Translations under genes and position numbers: made by a program
The notes under the pieces: generated by a model
Databases searched by the model: none
What the model was told of the DNA's origin: nothing
The model's input: only the letters and a program-made list of their open reading frames with translations
Part shown: positions 1 to 7,449 of the stretch, piece by piece
Position numbering within the stretch: the stretch's first letter is position 1
Layout: each line of letters starts with the position of its first letter
Assembly: GCA_944390145.1 (NCBI GenBank)
Contig: CALXOY010000027.1
Span: 1 to 64,000 of the forward strand
Direction of reading: 5' to 3'
Length of the DNA stretch: 64,000 nucleotides
DNA from: an uncultured Duodenibacillus sp.
GTDB taxonomy: Bacteria > Pseudomonadota > Gammaproteobacteria > Burkholderiales > Burkholderiaceae_F

Positions 1-1
1 T

Positions 2-175
2 CTTGCTAACGGCTATAAGGGGCGCAGCGCATCCATCGCTGTGGAGGACCTACAAATCCTCGCTCTCCCTCACGTAGCCCAAGGAATGCAAACTCATGCC
101 GGCACTCGCTCTGGCTTTCAAGCAAAGCAGCCCCCTCAAGAGTCGTTCATCGAACATGAGGAACTACCTTGCTAA
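2..175 (+). CDS. C-terminal fragment of an unknown protein, cut by the window edge
   Basis: An open frame enters from the left edge and runs 57 codons to a TAA at 173-175. The visible residues (start LANGYKGRS, end HEELPC) match no family I recognise. The frame is stop-free although the other frames are not, and a primase-like gene follows at once, so it is probably the last part of an upstream gene of the same element. Its stop lies about 56 bases before the primase start at 232. Function unknown. Confidence 0.4.
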   Translation, partial: LANGYKGRSASIAVEDLQILALPHVAQGMQTHAGTRSGFQAKQPPQESFIEHEELPC

Positions 176-231
176 CACCGCCGGACGCTGAGTTAACCCA
201 CCTCTCAAAGAGTTTCAACCTTGGAGAAAAC

Positions 232-1575
232 ATGTCTCAGTACAAGATCGACGCCGAAGTGGTGCTGCGCCTGGCTAGCGGAAGATGGGATGAAATTTTG
301 AGTAATCTTGCTCCGTCCTTGAAACAGGCCATTGAACGTGCGCCGCGTCACTGTGAATGCCCTATTCACGGAGGATCTGACGGCTTCAGATTCTTTCGGG
401 ATTTCAAGCACACCGGACAATGCATCTGCAATACCTGTGGAGCATTTGACGGCTTGCACATTCTGATGAAAGTCAATGGGTGGAACTTCTTCACCGCCTT
501 GAAAGCCGTTTCTGAATTTCTGAATGCGCCAGAAGGCATTGAGCCGACTTCTCGCATTGAGACAATTGACGGCAAGGTGCTTTTTATCGGAATCTCGACC
601 TTACGCAACGGCAGTCAATGCTTTTGCGTGAAGCTTCGAGCAGACAATGGGCAAAACCGGAGCTGTTGGGGTCGTGACCTCCAGCGCGCATGCTCCGTTG
701 CTGGCATAAAGGTTGGCGACAATGCCAGGATTTCCCGTTTGGGAACCAAAAACATTTCCTACAAGGGCAAAGAGTTCAGAAAAGTTCTCTGGTCCGCTCA
801 AAAGACAGCTTCGGACACCAAACTTGCTTTGCAAGCCAGGATGGTCGAAGAAGAATCTACCCGTAGAGAAGTGTCTATCGTTTCCAAGTGGGAAAAAGCT
901 GACATCGTTAACCTCAACTGCCCTCAACAGACTCCGTTGTTGACGTATCTGAAAAATCGCAGAATTTTTCCGGCTTCTTCGGACATCCTTCACAACTGCC
1001 GCTTCATTGCAGACGAACCCTACTTCGATCAGCAAAGAAAGCTCGTAGGCAGATTCCCATGCATGATTTGTGCTGTCAGAGATACAACGGGCGAACTGGT
1101 CACTCTGCACCGAACCTATTTAACCCCAACAGGTCAAAAAATTGGTTTCGGTCCGGCCAAGAAGCTCTTACCTGTACCGGCGGGCCGCACAATAAATGGT
1201 GCTGCAATCAGCTTCGGCACACTTGCCAAGGACGGCATCTTGTGTCTTGCTGAAGGCATCGAAACCGCTTTATCCGTTCAAAAAGCCACCGGATATCCAT
1301 GTATGGCCTGCGTCTCGGCTCAGGGTTTGGTCAACACCAAGCTTCCCACAGGGACGAAAGTTGTGTTCATCTTCGCTGACAACGATTTTTCTGAAACCGG
1401 TCAGCGCGCCGCCGAGAGGCTTAGAGGAAGACTTCTATCGGAGGGGATTCCTTCCGTCATTTTCTTGCCGGGAAAAGATGTTCTGACGATTTCTGCCAAA
1501 GGAACCGACTGGAACGACGTCTTGCGGCAATATGGTGAGAAAGGATTCCCATTCCACCGCGCCTCCTCTGTCTAG
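232..1575 (+). CDS. Primase-like protein with zinc-finger and Toprim domains (mobile-element type)
   Basis: Predicted 447 aa, starting at the ATG at 232, which has GGAG about 5 bases upstream; an in-frame TTG at 169 has no such site. The N-terminal third carries a CHC2/P4-type zinc finger: Cys and His in CPIHG, then CNTCG about 25 residues later, followed by a short helical segment. The C-terminal half has the Toprim signature: EGIETALS (glutamate), then the acidic FADND motif. This architecture is typical of primases on phages, plasmids and integrative elements, which make primers for replication of the element. No helicase domain is seen, so it would need a partner or act as a stand-alone primase. 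AT-rich codon use contrasts with the chromosome after 3.2 kb. Family call firm, substrate inferred. Confidence 0.8.
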   Translation: MSQYKIDAEVVLRLASGRWDEILSNLAPSLKQAIERAPRHCECPIHGGSDGFRFFRDFKHTGQCICNTCGAFDGLHILMKVNGWNFFTALKAVSEFLNAPEGIEPTSRIETIDGKVLFIGISTLRNGSQCFCVKLRADNGQNRSCWGRDLQRACSVAGIKVGDNARISRLGTKNISYKGKEFRKVLWSAQKTASDTKLALQARMVEEESTRREVSIVSKWEKADIVNLNCPQQTPLLTYLKNRRIFPASSDILHNCRFIADEPYFDQQRKLVGRFPCMICAVRDTTGELVTLHRTYLTPTGQKIGFGPAKKLLPVPAGRTINGAAISFGTLAKDGILCLAEGIETALSVQKATGYPCMACVSAQGLVNTKLPTGTKVVFIFADNDFSETGQRAAERLRGRLLSEGIPSVIFLPGKDVLTISAKGTDWNDVLRQYGEKGFPFHRASSV

Positions 1576-1616
1576 CCCTCTCAGGATTCACTGACCGTTT
1601 CATCTACCAACCCACA

Positions 1617-1656
1617 CGGGAAAAAACTTTCCCGCGTCGGGAGTGGTTTTTTCCCG
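1617..1656. promoter_or_regulatory. Nested perfect inverted repeats before a small ORF
   Basis: An 11-bp perfect inverted repeat (CGGGAAAAAAC at 1617-1627 and GTTTTTTCCCG at 1646-1656) encloses a second one (TCCCG/CGGGA, 1630-1642). The two are alternative or nested hairpins ending 18 bases before the ATG at 1675. It could be a terminator for the primase gene, an attenuator or an operator. The T-run is inside the stem rather than after it, which argues against a simple terminator. Confidence 0.5.
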
Positions 1657-1674
1657 CCACTAAGGAAAAAAACC

Positions 1675-1935
1675 ATGCCCATCAACACTCTGATTCTTCG
1701 ATCCAAAACTGCACTTGAGAACCTCAACAGAATTGCTGAAGAGGCTCACCGTGAACCATCACGACAAGAATGCTTGCGCAGGCTCGGACTTGTCTCATCA
1801 GCCGCTCGGAAAATCGGAGAATTGCTCTCACGAACATTTCTCGGTTCTCAAGACGATGATCCTGACAATCTCGAATTACTGCGGCTAGCCAACCAGGCCA
1901 CTCGTCTGTCTGCTTACTGCAGGCAACCAATGTAA
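1675..1935 (+). CDS. Small helical protein of unknown function
   Basis: Predicted 86 aa with an AAGG ribosome-binding site 9 bases before the ATG. The sequence is charged and helix-forming (N-terminal part LENLNRIAEEAHRE, then a mid-region around Arg-Lys-Ile-Gly-Glu-Leu-Leu). It has no signal peptide, membrane segment or recognised motif. It sits between the primase and the higBA pair in the AT-rich element region, so it is probably an accessory gene of that element. Confidence 0.5.
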   Translation: MPINTLILRSKTALENLNRIAEEAHREPSRQECLRRLGLVSSAARKIGELLSRTFLGSQDDDPDNLELLRLANQATRLSAYCRQPM

Positions 1936-2004
1936 TTTGCCTAGAACTGGCGTTCTTGAATCTCAGTGGAGCCAAAGAAAGAAGATCGTGTTAAACTTAC
2001 GCTA

Positions 2005-2019
2005 GTCCCAAATTGGGAC
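2005..2019. promoter_or_regulatory. 15-bp palindromic operator of higBA
   Basis: The sequence GTCCCAA-A-TTGGGAC is a palindrome with 7-bp arms around a single base, ending 9 bases before the higB ATG at 2029. HigA-type antitoxins bind palindromes overlapping their own promoter. Position and symmetry make this the likely autoregulatory site. Confidence 0.6.
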
Positions 2020-2028
2020 ATGTCAACT

Positions 2029-2331
2029 ATGCGAATAATTGCACTTTCTCAATTAAAAAAGTACCAACAGCAGTACCCTCTAGCTGAACGGCAACTTGCG
2101 TTGTGGGCTGGCTTTGTCTCCAAAGCATCATGGTCAACACCGCAAGACATTAAGGACAGCTTCCGATCTGCAAGCTTCATAGAAAACAATCGCGTGGTAT
2201 TCAATATCTGCGGCAACAACTATCGTCTGGTTGTTGCGGTGGCCTACCAAATCCAAGCTGTATACGTGAAGTTTTTTGGTACTCATGCTGAGTACGACAA
2301 CATCAACGCCGCAACTATTGAGGTGAAATGA
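2029..2331 (+). CDS. higB: HigB-type mRNA interferase toxin
   Basis: Predicted 100 aa from the ATG at 2029 (MRIIALSQL), the usual start of this family; ATG 2020 and GTG 1966 are in frame but would add a non-conserved tail and run through the palindrome. The protein matches the RelE-like HigB family: an N-terminal helix, a tryptophan-rich middle (ASWSTPQDIK), then the core strands with NICGNNYRLVV and the C-terminal YVKFFGTHAEYD motif. HigB toxins cut mRNA on the ribosome. The stop overlaps the higA start (ATGA at 2328-2331), so the two are translationally coupled, toxin first as in other higBA operons. A palindromic operator lies directly upstream. Confidence 0.85.
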   Translation: MRIIALSQLKKYQQQYPLAERQLALWAGFVSKASWSTPQDIKDSFRSASFIENNRVVFNICGNNYRLVVAVAYQIQAVYVKFFGTHAEYDNINAATIEVK

Positions 2332-2693
2332 TGCAAATCTATCCGATCAAGAATGACGCTGATTACCAACGTGCTCTGAAGGAAATTGCGCCATACTTCG
2401 ACAATCCTCCAGCAGATAAAGACCCTGTTTGGGATTCTGTAGATGTTATGGTCACTCTCATTGAAGAGTACGAAAAGCGTCACTTCCCGCTTGCAGACAA
2501 CGCGACAGCGATTGATGCCATCCAATTCTTCATGGATCAAAAAGGTCTCACACCTAAAGACCTCGTTCCATGCATTGGACAACTGAATCGTGTATATGAA
2601 ATTCTCTCGGGGAAGCGTCATTTGACGTTGCCCATGATTCGACGTCTAAACGCAGTATTGGGCATCCCATTAGATTTTCTTGTGCGCGCCTAG
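2328..2693 (+). CDS. higA: HigA-type antitoxin and autorepressor
   Basis: Predicted 121 aa. The N-terminal part is acidic and resembles the region that neutralises HigB. The C-terminal half holds an Xre-type helix-turn-helix: a segment around GLTPKDLVPCIG, then VYEILSGKRHLTLPMIRRL, the usual 'S/N-x-x-L-x-G-K-R' recognition-helix pattern. It overlaps higB by four bases; a second in-frame ATG at 2331 is also possible. It should bind HigB and the palindrome at 2005-2019 to repress the operon. A strong hairpin terminator follows about 40 bases after the stop. Confidence 0.85.
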   Translation: MMQIYPIKNDADYQRALKEIAPYFDNPPADKDPVWDSVDVMVTLIEEYEKRHFPLADNATAIDAIQFFMDQKGLTPKDLVPCIGQLNRVYEILSGKRHLTLPMIRRLNAVLGIPLDFLVRA

Positions 2694-2734
2694 CAAGCTT
2701 GATTGAACCTTCTGTTCATTGAAAGACAGACACA

Positions 2735-2783
2735 AAAAAGCATCCGTCCTTTGACCATCACGGGCAAATAGCGGATGCTTTTT
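2735..2783 (+). terminator. Intrinsic terminator after higBA
   Basis: Twelve-bp perfect stem (2735-2746 AAAAAGCATCCG with 2772-2783 CGGATGCTTTTT) around a 25-nt loop. The T-run on the + strand and A-run on the other side make it work in both directions. Confidence 0.7.
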
Positions 2784-3161
2784 CTCAATGAATCAACTAC
2801 TTGCCAGACAACATCGTCCGTGAGAGAACTACGTGGTTCAGTCTGACTCTGGTCGCAGGTGTAAATTCATCACCTCGTCCCTAAGGATGGTACTTTCCTT
2901 TTTCGCTGTTGCTTACTTCCCGCCTCCATTCCCTCCAATGAGACCCTCAACAAACAATCGGTTCATTGGAAACATCCGTTCTGATACGGAATGAGAGCCA
3001 GCTCGGATCGCCATCCCTGCTCTCAAAAATGTCATAAAAACGTGACTTAGATCAACAAAATTTCGTATCGCATCGGGATGATGGATACAATGATGGATAA
3101 CCAAAAAGTTTTGAATTTTTCCCTTATCTATCAAGGCTCCTGAATTCCAGGCAGATGAACC
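2784..3161. other. AT-rich non-coding stretch at the element boundary
   Basis: No convincing gene. It holds a CRP/FNR-like half-palindrome at 3042-3055 (GTGAC-TTAG-ATCAA, 8 of 10 positions of an FNR box) with no obvious target nearer than the ORF at 3262. Composition changes towards high GC at its right end, suggesting the border between integrated and native DNA. Confidence 0.35.
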
Positions 3162-3162
3162 C

Positions 3163-3216
3163 AAAAGCGCCGCCCCGGCTGGCAGGAAATTCCTTGCAAG
3201 CCGGGGCGGCGCTTTT
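3163..3216. terminator. Very strong 18-bp hairpin, bidirectional terminator
   Basis: Perfect 18-bp stem (3163-3180 with 3199-3216), mostly GC, flanked by AAAA on the left and TTTT on the right, with an 18-nt loop that is itself nearly palindromic (AGGAAATTCCT). It insulates the AT-rich region from the gene at 3262. It could also be a relic of an element end. Confidence 0.65.
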
Positions 3217-3261
3217 GCCGGCCGTGTCTTTTTCCGCTAACGTTGAATCAAAGAAGGCTAT

Positions 3262-3561
3262 ATGGTTGTAGTTGTCAAAAACGGCAAGGCTGAGCTTCGC
3301 AAGGACACCGGCGTACGGGTGGCCTGCATCGGAACGTCCGGCGCTGTTTCAGCGGCTTTAAGTGCAGATGAATCACTGGTTGCCGTCTGCTATTCGTCGG
3401 GCAAGGTCGGCGTTTACAAAGCCAGGGGTAGCCTGTTTCATATGTTTCCGACCAAGGATGCCGTCGGCGTTTCATTCAGCGGCAATGACGTGCTGATTGC
3501 TCGCTCGAGCGGGAAATCGGAGCTGCATCGCCCGAGCGGTACGCTTATCCGCACATTTTGA
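3262..3561 (+). CDS. Small all-beta protein resembling part of a beta-propeller
   Basis: Predicted 99 aa with AAGG 7 bases before the ATG. The sequence is a run of short strands with a propeller-like rhythm: 'vaCIGTSGAVSAALSADESLVAVCYSSGKVGVYKARGS' and then 'VGVSFSGNDVLIARSSGKSELHRPSGTLIRTF'. Two or three WD40/TolB-like blades are suggested, too few to close a propeller alone. No signal peptide. It is convergent with the KAP NTPase gene, 132 bases apart. It may be a broken remnant of a larger propeller protein or a small partner; function unknown. Confidence 0.55.
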   Translation: MVVVVKNGKAELRKDTGVRVACIGTSGAVSAALSADESLVAVCYSSGKVGVYKARGSLFHMFPTKDAVGVSFSGNDVLIARSSGKSELHRPSGTLIRTF

Positions 3562-3693
3562 TGCGGGATGAGGTGACTCCCCGCAACTGACGCAGGATTG
3601 CGGCTGGTTTCCCATCGGAAAGCCACTTGTTCGGTTCTCCCGATATGTGGGCAATTCCGCTGCCGGCTGAACCGCCTCGATTGCGCTGACGGT

Positions 3694-5694
3694 TTAGTCT
3701 GCGCTGCCGCCTTCAGCCGCACTCTCAGATGGATCTGATTCGGAGCGCATCTCTTCGAGCACCTTTATCCACCGTGCCTCGACGCGGCTTTTGCCTGTGA
3801 ATTTCTTGTAACGCTCCTTGATGGGATTGATGTCGCTTTCTGCGAAATCCTCCACGCGCTCAACGCGTCTGGCAAAAGAGAGGCTTCTGCGGATACCCTG
3901 CTTCATCACGCCCAGCTTGTAGCTTCTTCCTGCGCGGACAACCAGACCCTTTGGCTCGATTTCAACCGTCGTAATGACTTTGCTGCGGACAATTCTGCCG
4001 GCCTCGTTGAGCTGATTGGCACGAAAGAGCACGCGCGCTCCATTGAATTCCAAGGCAAGACCGCCGTCGAACACCCGCGGCAGCAGGCGGCAGAAGGTTC
4101 GGAGGTTTTCCAGGATGGAATCCTCGATGCCCTTTTCCTGCCAGTACTGAATGAATTCATCAAGGGTCACGCACTGGAATTCTTCAGGTTCCTCGTCCGG
4201 CGCAGTAAACCGTGCTGCTTGAATGACTTGTTCAACGTAATCCTTGGTGGTGCGGAATGCCGGTTGGGGCTGCCCTGCACGTTCAGCCAGCTTTGCTCGC
4301 TTGATTTTTCCGCGCATGATGAGTTCAAGCAGGCTGAAAAGCAATTTCTGGATGGCAGGCTGGCGCTTTTTCACCCAGGGATCGTTCTGGGCGAAGACGG
4401 CGAGGTCAAAGTCCTGCGGTGAGAGATCTTCTTCGTCAAAGTCCGTAATGACGGGCATTTCCGTAATGGAGACGCCCTCGCCGGCGTCTGCTTCGATCCA
4501 GTCAAAAAGATTGGGCTTGCGCACCAATTCGTCGTAGATGCGCGGATAAGCGGATTGCAGGCAAACAATGCCAAAAAGGATCTGAAAGAAAAGCGCCTCA
4601 TCGGTTCTTTCCAATTCCGGCTGACGAATGGCGTGGATCTTCCGGGTGAGCGAAAGCGTGTTGAGCATTCGTTTGATGGAACGGGGATTCTTGCCGCAGG
4701 AATGCAGCGTGAAGTCGATGAGCGTCTTGAGAAAGGCGTCATTCTCAAGAAGTTTGGCGCGGCAGTACTGGATTCTGTTGAGCATGTCCTTTAAGAAGGA
4801 CTCAAGCTGATAGCTTTCGATTGGAACCCGGAACGTGAGCTGGATGATCTTGTCAAAAAACGACCGGAATTCACGCTCGTTGGCCTCGGTTCTTTCTCCG
4901 AAGCGGCTTGCCAGACCCTGAACCACGACTTCGTAGTCAATGGCAAGCACAAAGATGCTCTTGGGCACTTCAAACAGATTTTTCAAGAGTGAAAGCACCT
5001 GAACGGCCACCGGAGGATCAAGTCGGTCCAGGTCATCCACAAAGAAAATGAAGCCCTTGATTTTCTTGTGCTTGCCCTGGTTGTATTCGTCAAGGTATTT
5101 TGTAATCGTCTTGCGCAACTGTTCGCGGAAGTACTCCGGTCCGTTTTCCTGGGTGCGAACCATTTCGTCGAGCCCGTTCAAGCTGAGAGGATTCAAGCCG
5201 GCGGCGCTTGCGCCGACTTTCGCAGCTGTGAGCGCAATTCCTCCAATTGAGCTGATAAGACGACGTCCCGCCTCCTTCACAACAGCCGAGGTGCCCATGA
5301 GCTTATCCATCTGCGCAGACAATTCGCGGGCAACGCCTTTGATCACGGCAATCTGCGCCTCGCTGTTGCTTTTTAAAAGAGAGTACTGCCAGGTATTGAT
5401 CCAGATGCCAAGATAGGGACGGTCTTTTTGCTCGACGGCCACTTCCGCAGATGATTCAGAGGAGCAGAGAGCGTAATAGTTTGCGCACACCTCGTTTGCG
5501 ATGGCATTCATGAGCGAGGTTTTGCCGCACCCCCATTCGCCTTGAACGGCAATCGTCATGGGAGTTTCAGCGTCCTTGATAAAGGCACTGAAAGCATCAA
5601 TGTAGTTCTTTTGCCCAAGCAGGTCGTCTGAGCTCAAAAGACGGGGCAAGTCGGTGAGATTGCTTTGTTTGCGGTTGCTCGTATCGGAAGCCAT
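3694..5694 (-). CDS. KAP-family P-loop NTPase
   Basis: Predicted 666 aa. Walker A GEWGCGKTS at residues 52-60 and Walker B FIFFVDDLDR near 214-223, followed by ALxID-like FVLAIDYEVV, are the hallmarks of KAP NTPases (STAND class). Between the two motifs is a glycine/alanine-rich segment (about 147-170) where many KAP proteins carry membrane helices; here it is short and probably does not fully cross the membrane. The C-terminal 300 residues are unassigned. Family members include the F-plasmid phage-exclusion protein PifA and membrane-signalling proteins, so a defence or sensing role is possible but not shown. The start is supported by agreement of the family N-terminus; the gene ends next to a convergent small ORF. 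Confidence 0.85.
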   Translation of the reverse strand: MASDTSNRKQSNLTDLPRLLSSDDLLGQKNYIDAFSAFIKDAETPMTIAVQGEWGCGKTSLMNAIANEVCANYYALCSSESSAEVAVEQKDRPYLGIWINTWQYSLLKSNSEAQIAVIKGVARELSAQMDKLMGTSAVVKEAGRRLISSIGGIALTAAKVGASAAGLNPLSLNGLDEMVRTQENGPEYFREQLRKTITKYLDEYNQGKHKKIKGFIFFVDDLDRLDPPVAVQVLSLLKNLFEVPKSIFVLAIDYEVVVQGLASRFGERTEANEREFRSFFDKIIQLTFRVPIESYQLESFLKDMLNRIQYCRAKLLENDAFLKTLIDFTLHSCGKNPRSIKRMLNTLSLTRKIHAIRQPELERTDEALFFQILFGIVCLQSAYPRIYDELVRKPNLFDWIEADAGEGVSITEMPVITDFDEEDLSPQDFDLAVFAQNDPWVKKRQPAIQKLLFSLLELIMRGKIKRAKLAERAGQPQPAFRTTKDYVEQVIQAARFTAPDEEPEEFQCVTLDEFIQYWQEKGIEDSILENLRTFCRLLPRVFDGGLALEFNGARVLFRANQLNEAGRIVRSKVITTVEIEPKGLVVRAGRSYKLGVMKQGIRRSLSFARRVERVEDFAESDINPIKERYKKFTGKSRVEARWIKVLEEMRSESDPSESAAEGGSAD

Positions 5695-5722
5695 ATGGAT
5701 GTGCAGAGAAAAACGTGGTCGG

Positions 5723-5926
5723 TCAGAGGACTTGCTGCCCTGAATTTGCTAAAACGCTTGCGCCGGCGACGGCGGCGATGCCCGAAGCATCTGTCCGAGC
5801 AGACATTTTGGATCCGCCGCCCGCTTGTTTCTCATCAGAGAGAAGATCCTCGAGCGTCATTTTCGCCTTTTTTTGCCGCTTCCGGTAAGCGCTGAGCAAT
5901 CCTGCCGCCGCCGTCTCGCCATGCAT
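5723..5926 (-). CDS. Possible 67-residue protein upstream of the KAP gene
   Basis: A 67-codon frame ends 28 bases before the KAP start on the same strand. The product is basic near the N-terminus (YRKRQKKAK), then acidic (TLEDLLSDEK), and ends in a small alanine-rich stretch. GGAGG lies about 16 bases upstream of the ATG, further than ideal. It begins after the terminator of the preceding operon, so it could be the first gene of a KAP operon. Coding status is uncertain. Confidence 0.3.
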   Translation of the reverse strand: MHGETAAAGLLSAYRKRQKKAKMTLEDLLSDEKQAGGGSKMSARTDASGIAAVAGASVLANSGQQVL

Positions 5927-5978
5927 GACGCTTGTCTGAGGCCTCCGCCTTCAGGCCGGCCAGGACGAGCGTCAAGTG

Positions 5979-6018
5979 AAAAAAACGGGCTGGCCTGCGG
6001 CTTGCATGCAGGTCAACC
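5979..6018 (-). terminator. Terminator of the DmsA-like operon
   Basis: On the minus strand an 11-bp stem (6018-6008 with 5998-5988, one mismatch and one G-U pair) with a 9-nt loop is followed by CG and seven Ts. It lies about 90 bases after the chaperone stop. Confidence 0.6.
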
Positions 6019-6108
6019 ACGCTTTGCGGTCGGGTTCGTCAAGCCGCAGACACACATGAGAAAAGTCCCGACCTTCTGCCGCAATGCAGCAAAGCCAACC
6101 AAGGATCC

Positions 6109-6678
6109 CTACCCTGCCTTCGCCTCAAAGTCAGCGACGACGGCTTCCAGCAGCCTGGCAAGCGCCAGAACCGGTTGGTTTTCGGGCTGCTTTTTCGTGA
6201 GCTCCTCCGAAATCCACCCGATCCAGCCGAGGTGCGCATCGGCAAAGCGGTGCGCCGCATCCAACATCACGTCCGCCATCAAAAGCCTTGCCCAGAAAGC
6301 AAGCATCACGCCGAGGTGGTCGGCCGGCTCATGCATGGACTCGGAGGGAGCAAGTCCCGCCTCATACATCCACTGCAGCACGTCGTCGCGCGGCTCCTGC
6401 ATCACAAGGCCCGTGAGCGCCACGCTTTCGTGCGGCGTCACGGACGTGCCTCCGGCGCAAAAGGCCTGCGTCCAGGCGCGCTGCAGCGCCTCGTCGGTCA
6501 GTTCCGCAAGGGCGCGGCCTGCCTCCTGCGCCGCCTCCTTCACCGGGCTTTTTTCCTCCTGCAGGGCGTCGATCATCGAACGGATGCTCGCGAGAACCGT
6601 AGGCTCCGCTCCCTTGAGCATCCAGTCCGAAAACGTCAACGCTGCAAGTGCCGTTGCTTGAATGGTGTGTTCCGTCAC
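6109..6678 (-). CDS. TorD/DmsD-family molybdoenzyme chaperone
   Basis: Predicted 189 aa, all helical, of the usual length for redox-enzyme maturation proteins. It carries the family-like segments around EPRDDVLQWMYEAGL and EPADHLGVMLAFWARLL, the latter resembling the conserved E-x-x-D-H motif of TorD/DmsD. Such proteins bind the Tat signal of a molybdoenzyme in the cytoplasm until cofactor loading is done. It is the third gene of the operon, 12 bases after the iron-sulfur subunit, so its client is most likely the catalytic subunit at 7450-10098. Confidence 0.85.
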   Translation of the reverse strand: MTEHTIQATALAALTFSDWMLKGAEPTVLASIRSMIDALQEEKSPVKEAAQEAGRALAELTDEALQRAWTQAFCAGGTSVTPHESVALTGLVMQEPRDDVLQWMYEAGLAPSESMHEPADHLGVMLAFWARLLMADVMLDAAHRFADAHLGWIGWISEELTKKQPENQPVLALARLLEAVVADFEAKAG

Positions 6679-6690
6679 TTGCAGTCCTCC

Positions 6691-7407
6691 TTAGCGCACA
6701 GCGGGCTTGCGCGCGGTGTAGAGCACGTTCGGGTGCGTCTTTTCGACGAGCTCGCGGGGAGCGCCCACGGCCGTGAGCGCTGCGTTCGGATGGAGCTTTT
6801 TGAGCTCTTCCATCGGCGCGCACTCGAGCGCCCGCCCCGGGCAGGAGGCGACGCAGGCGGGCTTCAAGCCCGCGCGCAGGCGGTCCACGCACATGTCGCA
6901 CTTCGTCATATGCGGGTGCGCCTTCTCGCCCATCTGCGTTTTCTCCAGCGGCTCGAAATACTGCGGCGCACCCCACGGGCAGGCCTTGGCGCAGGCCCCG
7001 CACCCGATGCACTTGGCAGAATCCACGATCACCGCCCCGAATTCCTTTTCCTTGCTGATGGCCTTCACCGGGCAGACGGGAATGCAGGCAGGCGTACTGC
7101 AGTGGTTGCACGACATCGAAAGCGGCACCACCTCTACGTTGGGCGCGCGTTTGCCGAATTCAAAGAAGGTGACGCGCCGCCAGTTTTCCTTCATGTCGAA
7201 CTGCCGCAGGTAGGCGCGATCCGACGCCCCTTCGGCAGTATCCGCCTTCCAGTCGGACGGACGGGCGAGCTTTTTCAAGGCACCCTCGGTCAACGGATGC
7301 AGCGCCGCGTCGCCGCGCCGACCTTCATTCCACTCCTTGCAGGCGACCGTGCAGGTGGTGCAGCCCAGGCACCGCTTCTGGTTGAAGTAAAAGCCCCATT
7401 GAGTCAT
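6691..7407 (-). CDS. Four-cluster ferredoxin subunit, DmsB-like
   Basis: Predicted 238 aa with four cysteine groups for four [4Fe-4S] clusters: CLGCTTC-x3-C at 13-23, CNHCSTPAC-x3-C, CIGCGAC-x3-C, and CDMC with the distal CVASC. No signal peptide, so it would be carried through Tat with the folded catalytic subunit. It passes electrons to the Mo-enzyme encoded upstream (42-base gap). DmsB, PhsB and related subunits look alike; the neighbouring DmsA-like subunit decides the name. No membrane anchor gene follows, which is unusual for this family. Confidence 0.88.
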   Translation of the reverse strand: MTQWGFYFNQKRCLGCTTCTVACKEWNEGRRGDAALHPLTEGALKKLARPSDWKADTAEGASDRAYLRQFDMKENWRRVTFFEFGKRAPNVEVVPLSMSCNHCSTPACIPVCPVKAISKEKEFGAVIVDSAKCIGCGACAKACPWGAPQYFEPLEKTQMGEKAHPHMTKCDMCVDRLRAGLKPACVASCPGRALECAPMEELKKLHPNAALTAVGAPRELVEKTHPNVLYTARKPAVR

Positions 7408-7449
7408 TTTTCAATTCCTTGACGTATTGGTTCATCGATTGGCACGGAA

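Noticed and set aside
3042..3055. CRP/FNR-like site as an active regulatory element
   Set aside because: Only one such match, over 200 bases from the nearest start; kept only as a remark.
2913..3164. 83-codon frame on the minus strand in the element-border region
   Set aside because: No ribosome site, no family pattern, and it runs into the strong hairpin at 3163.
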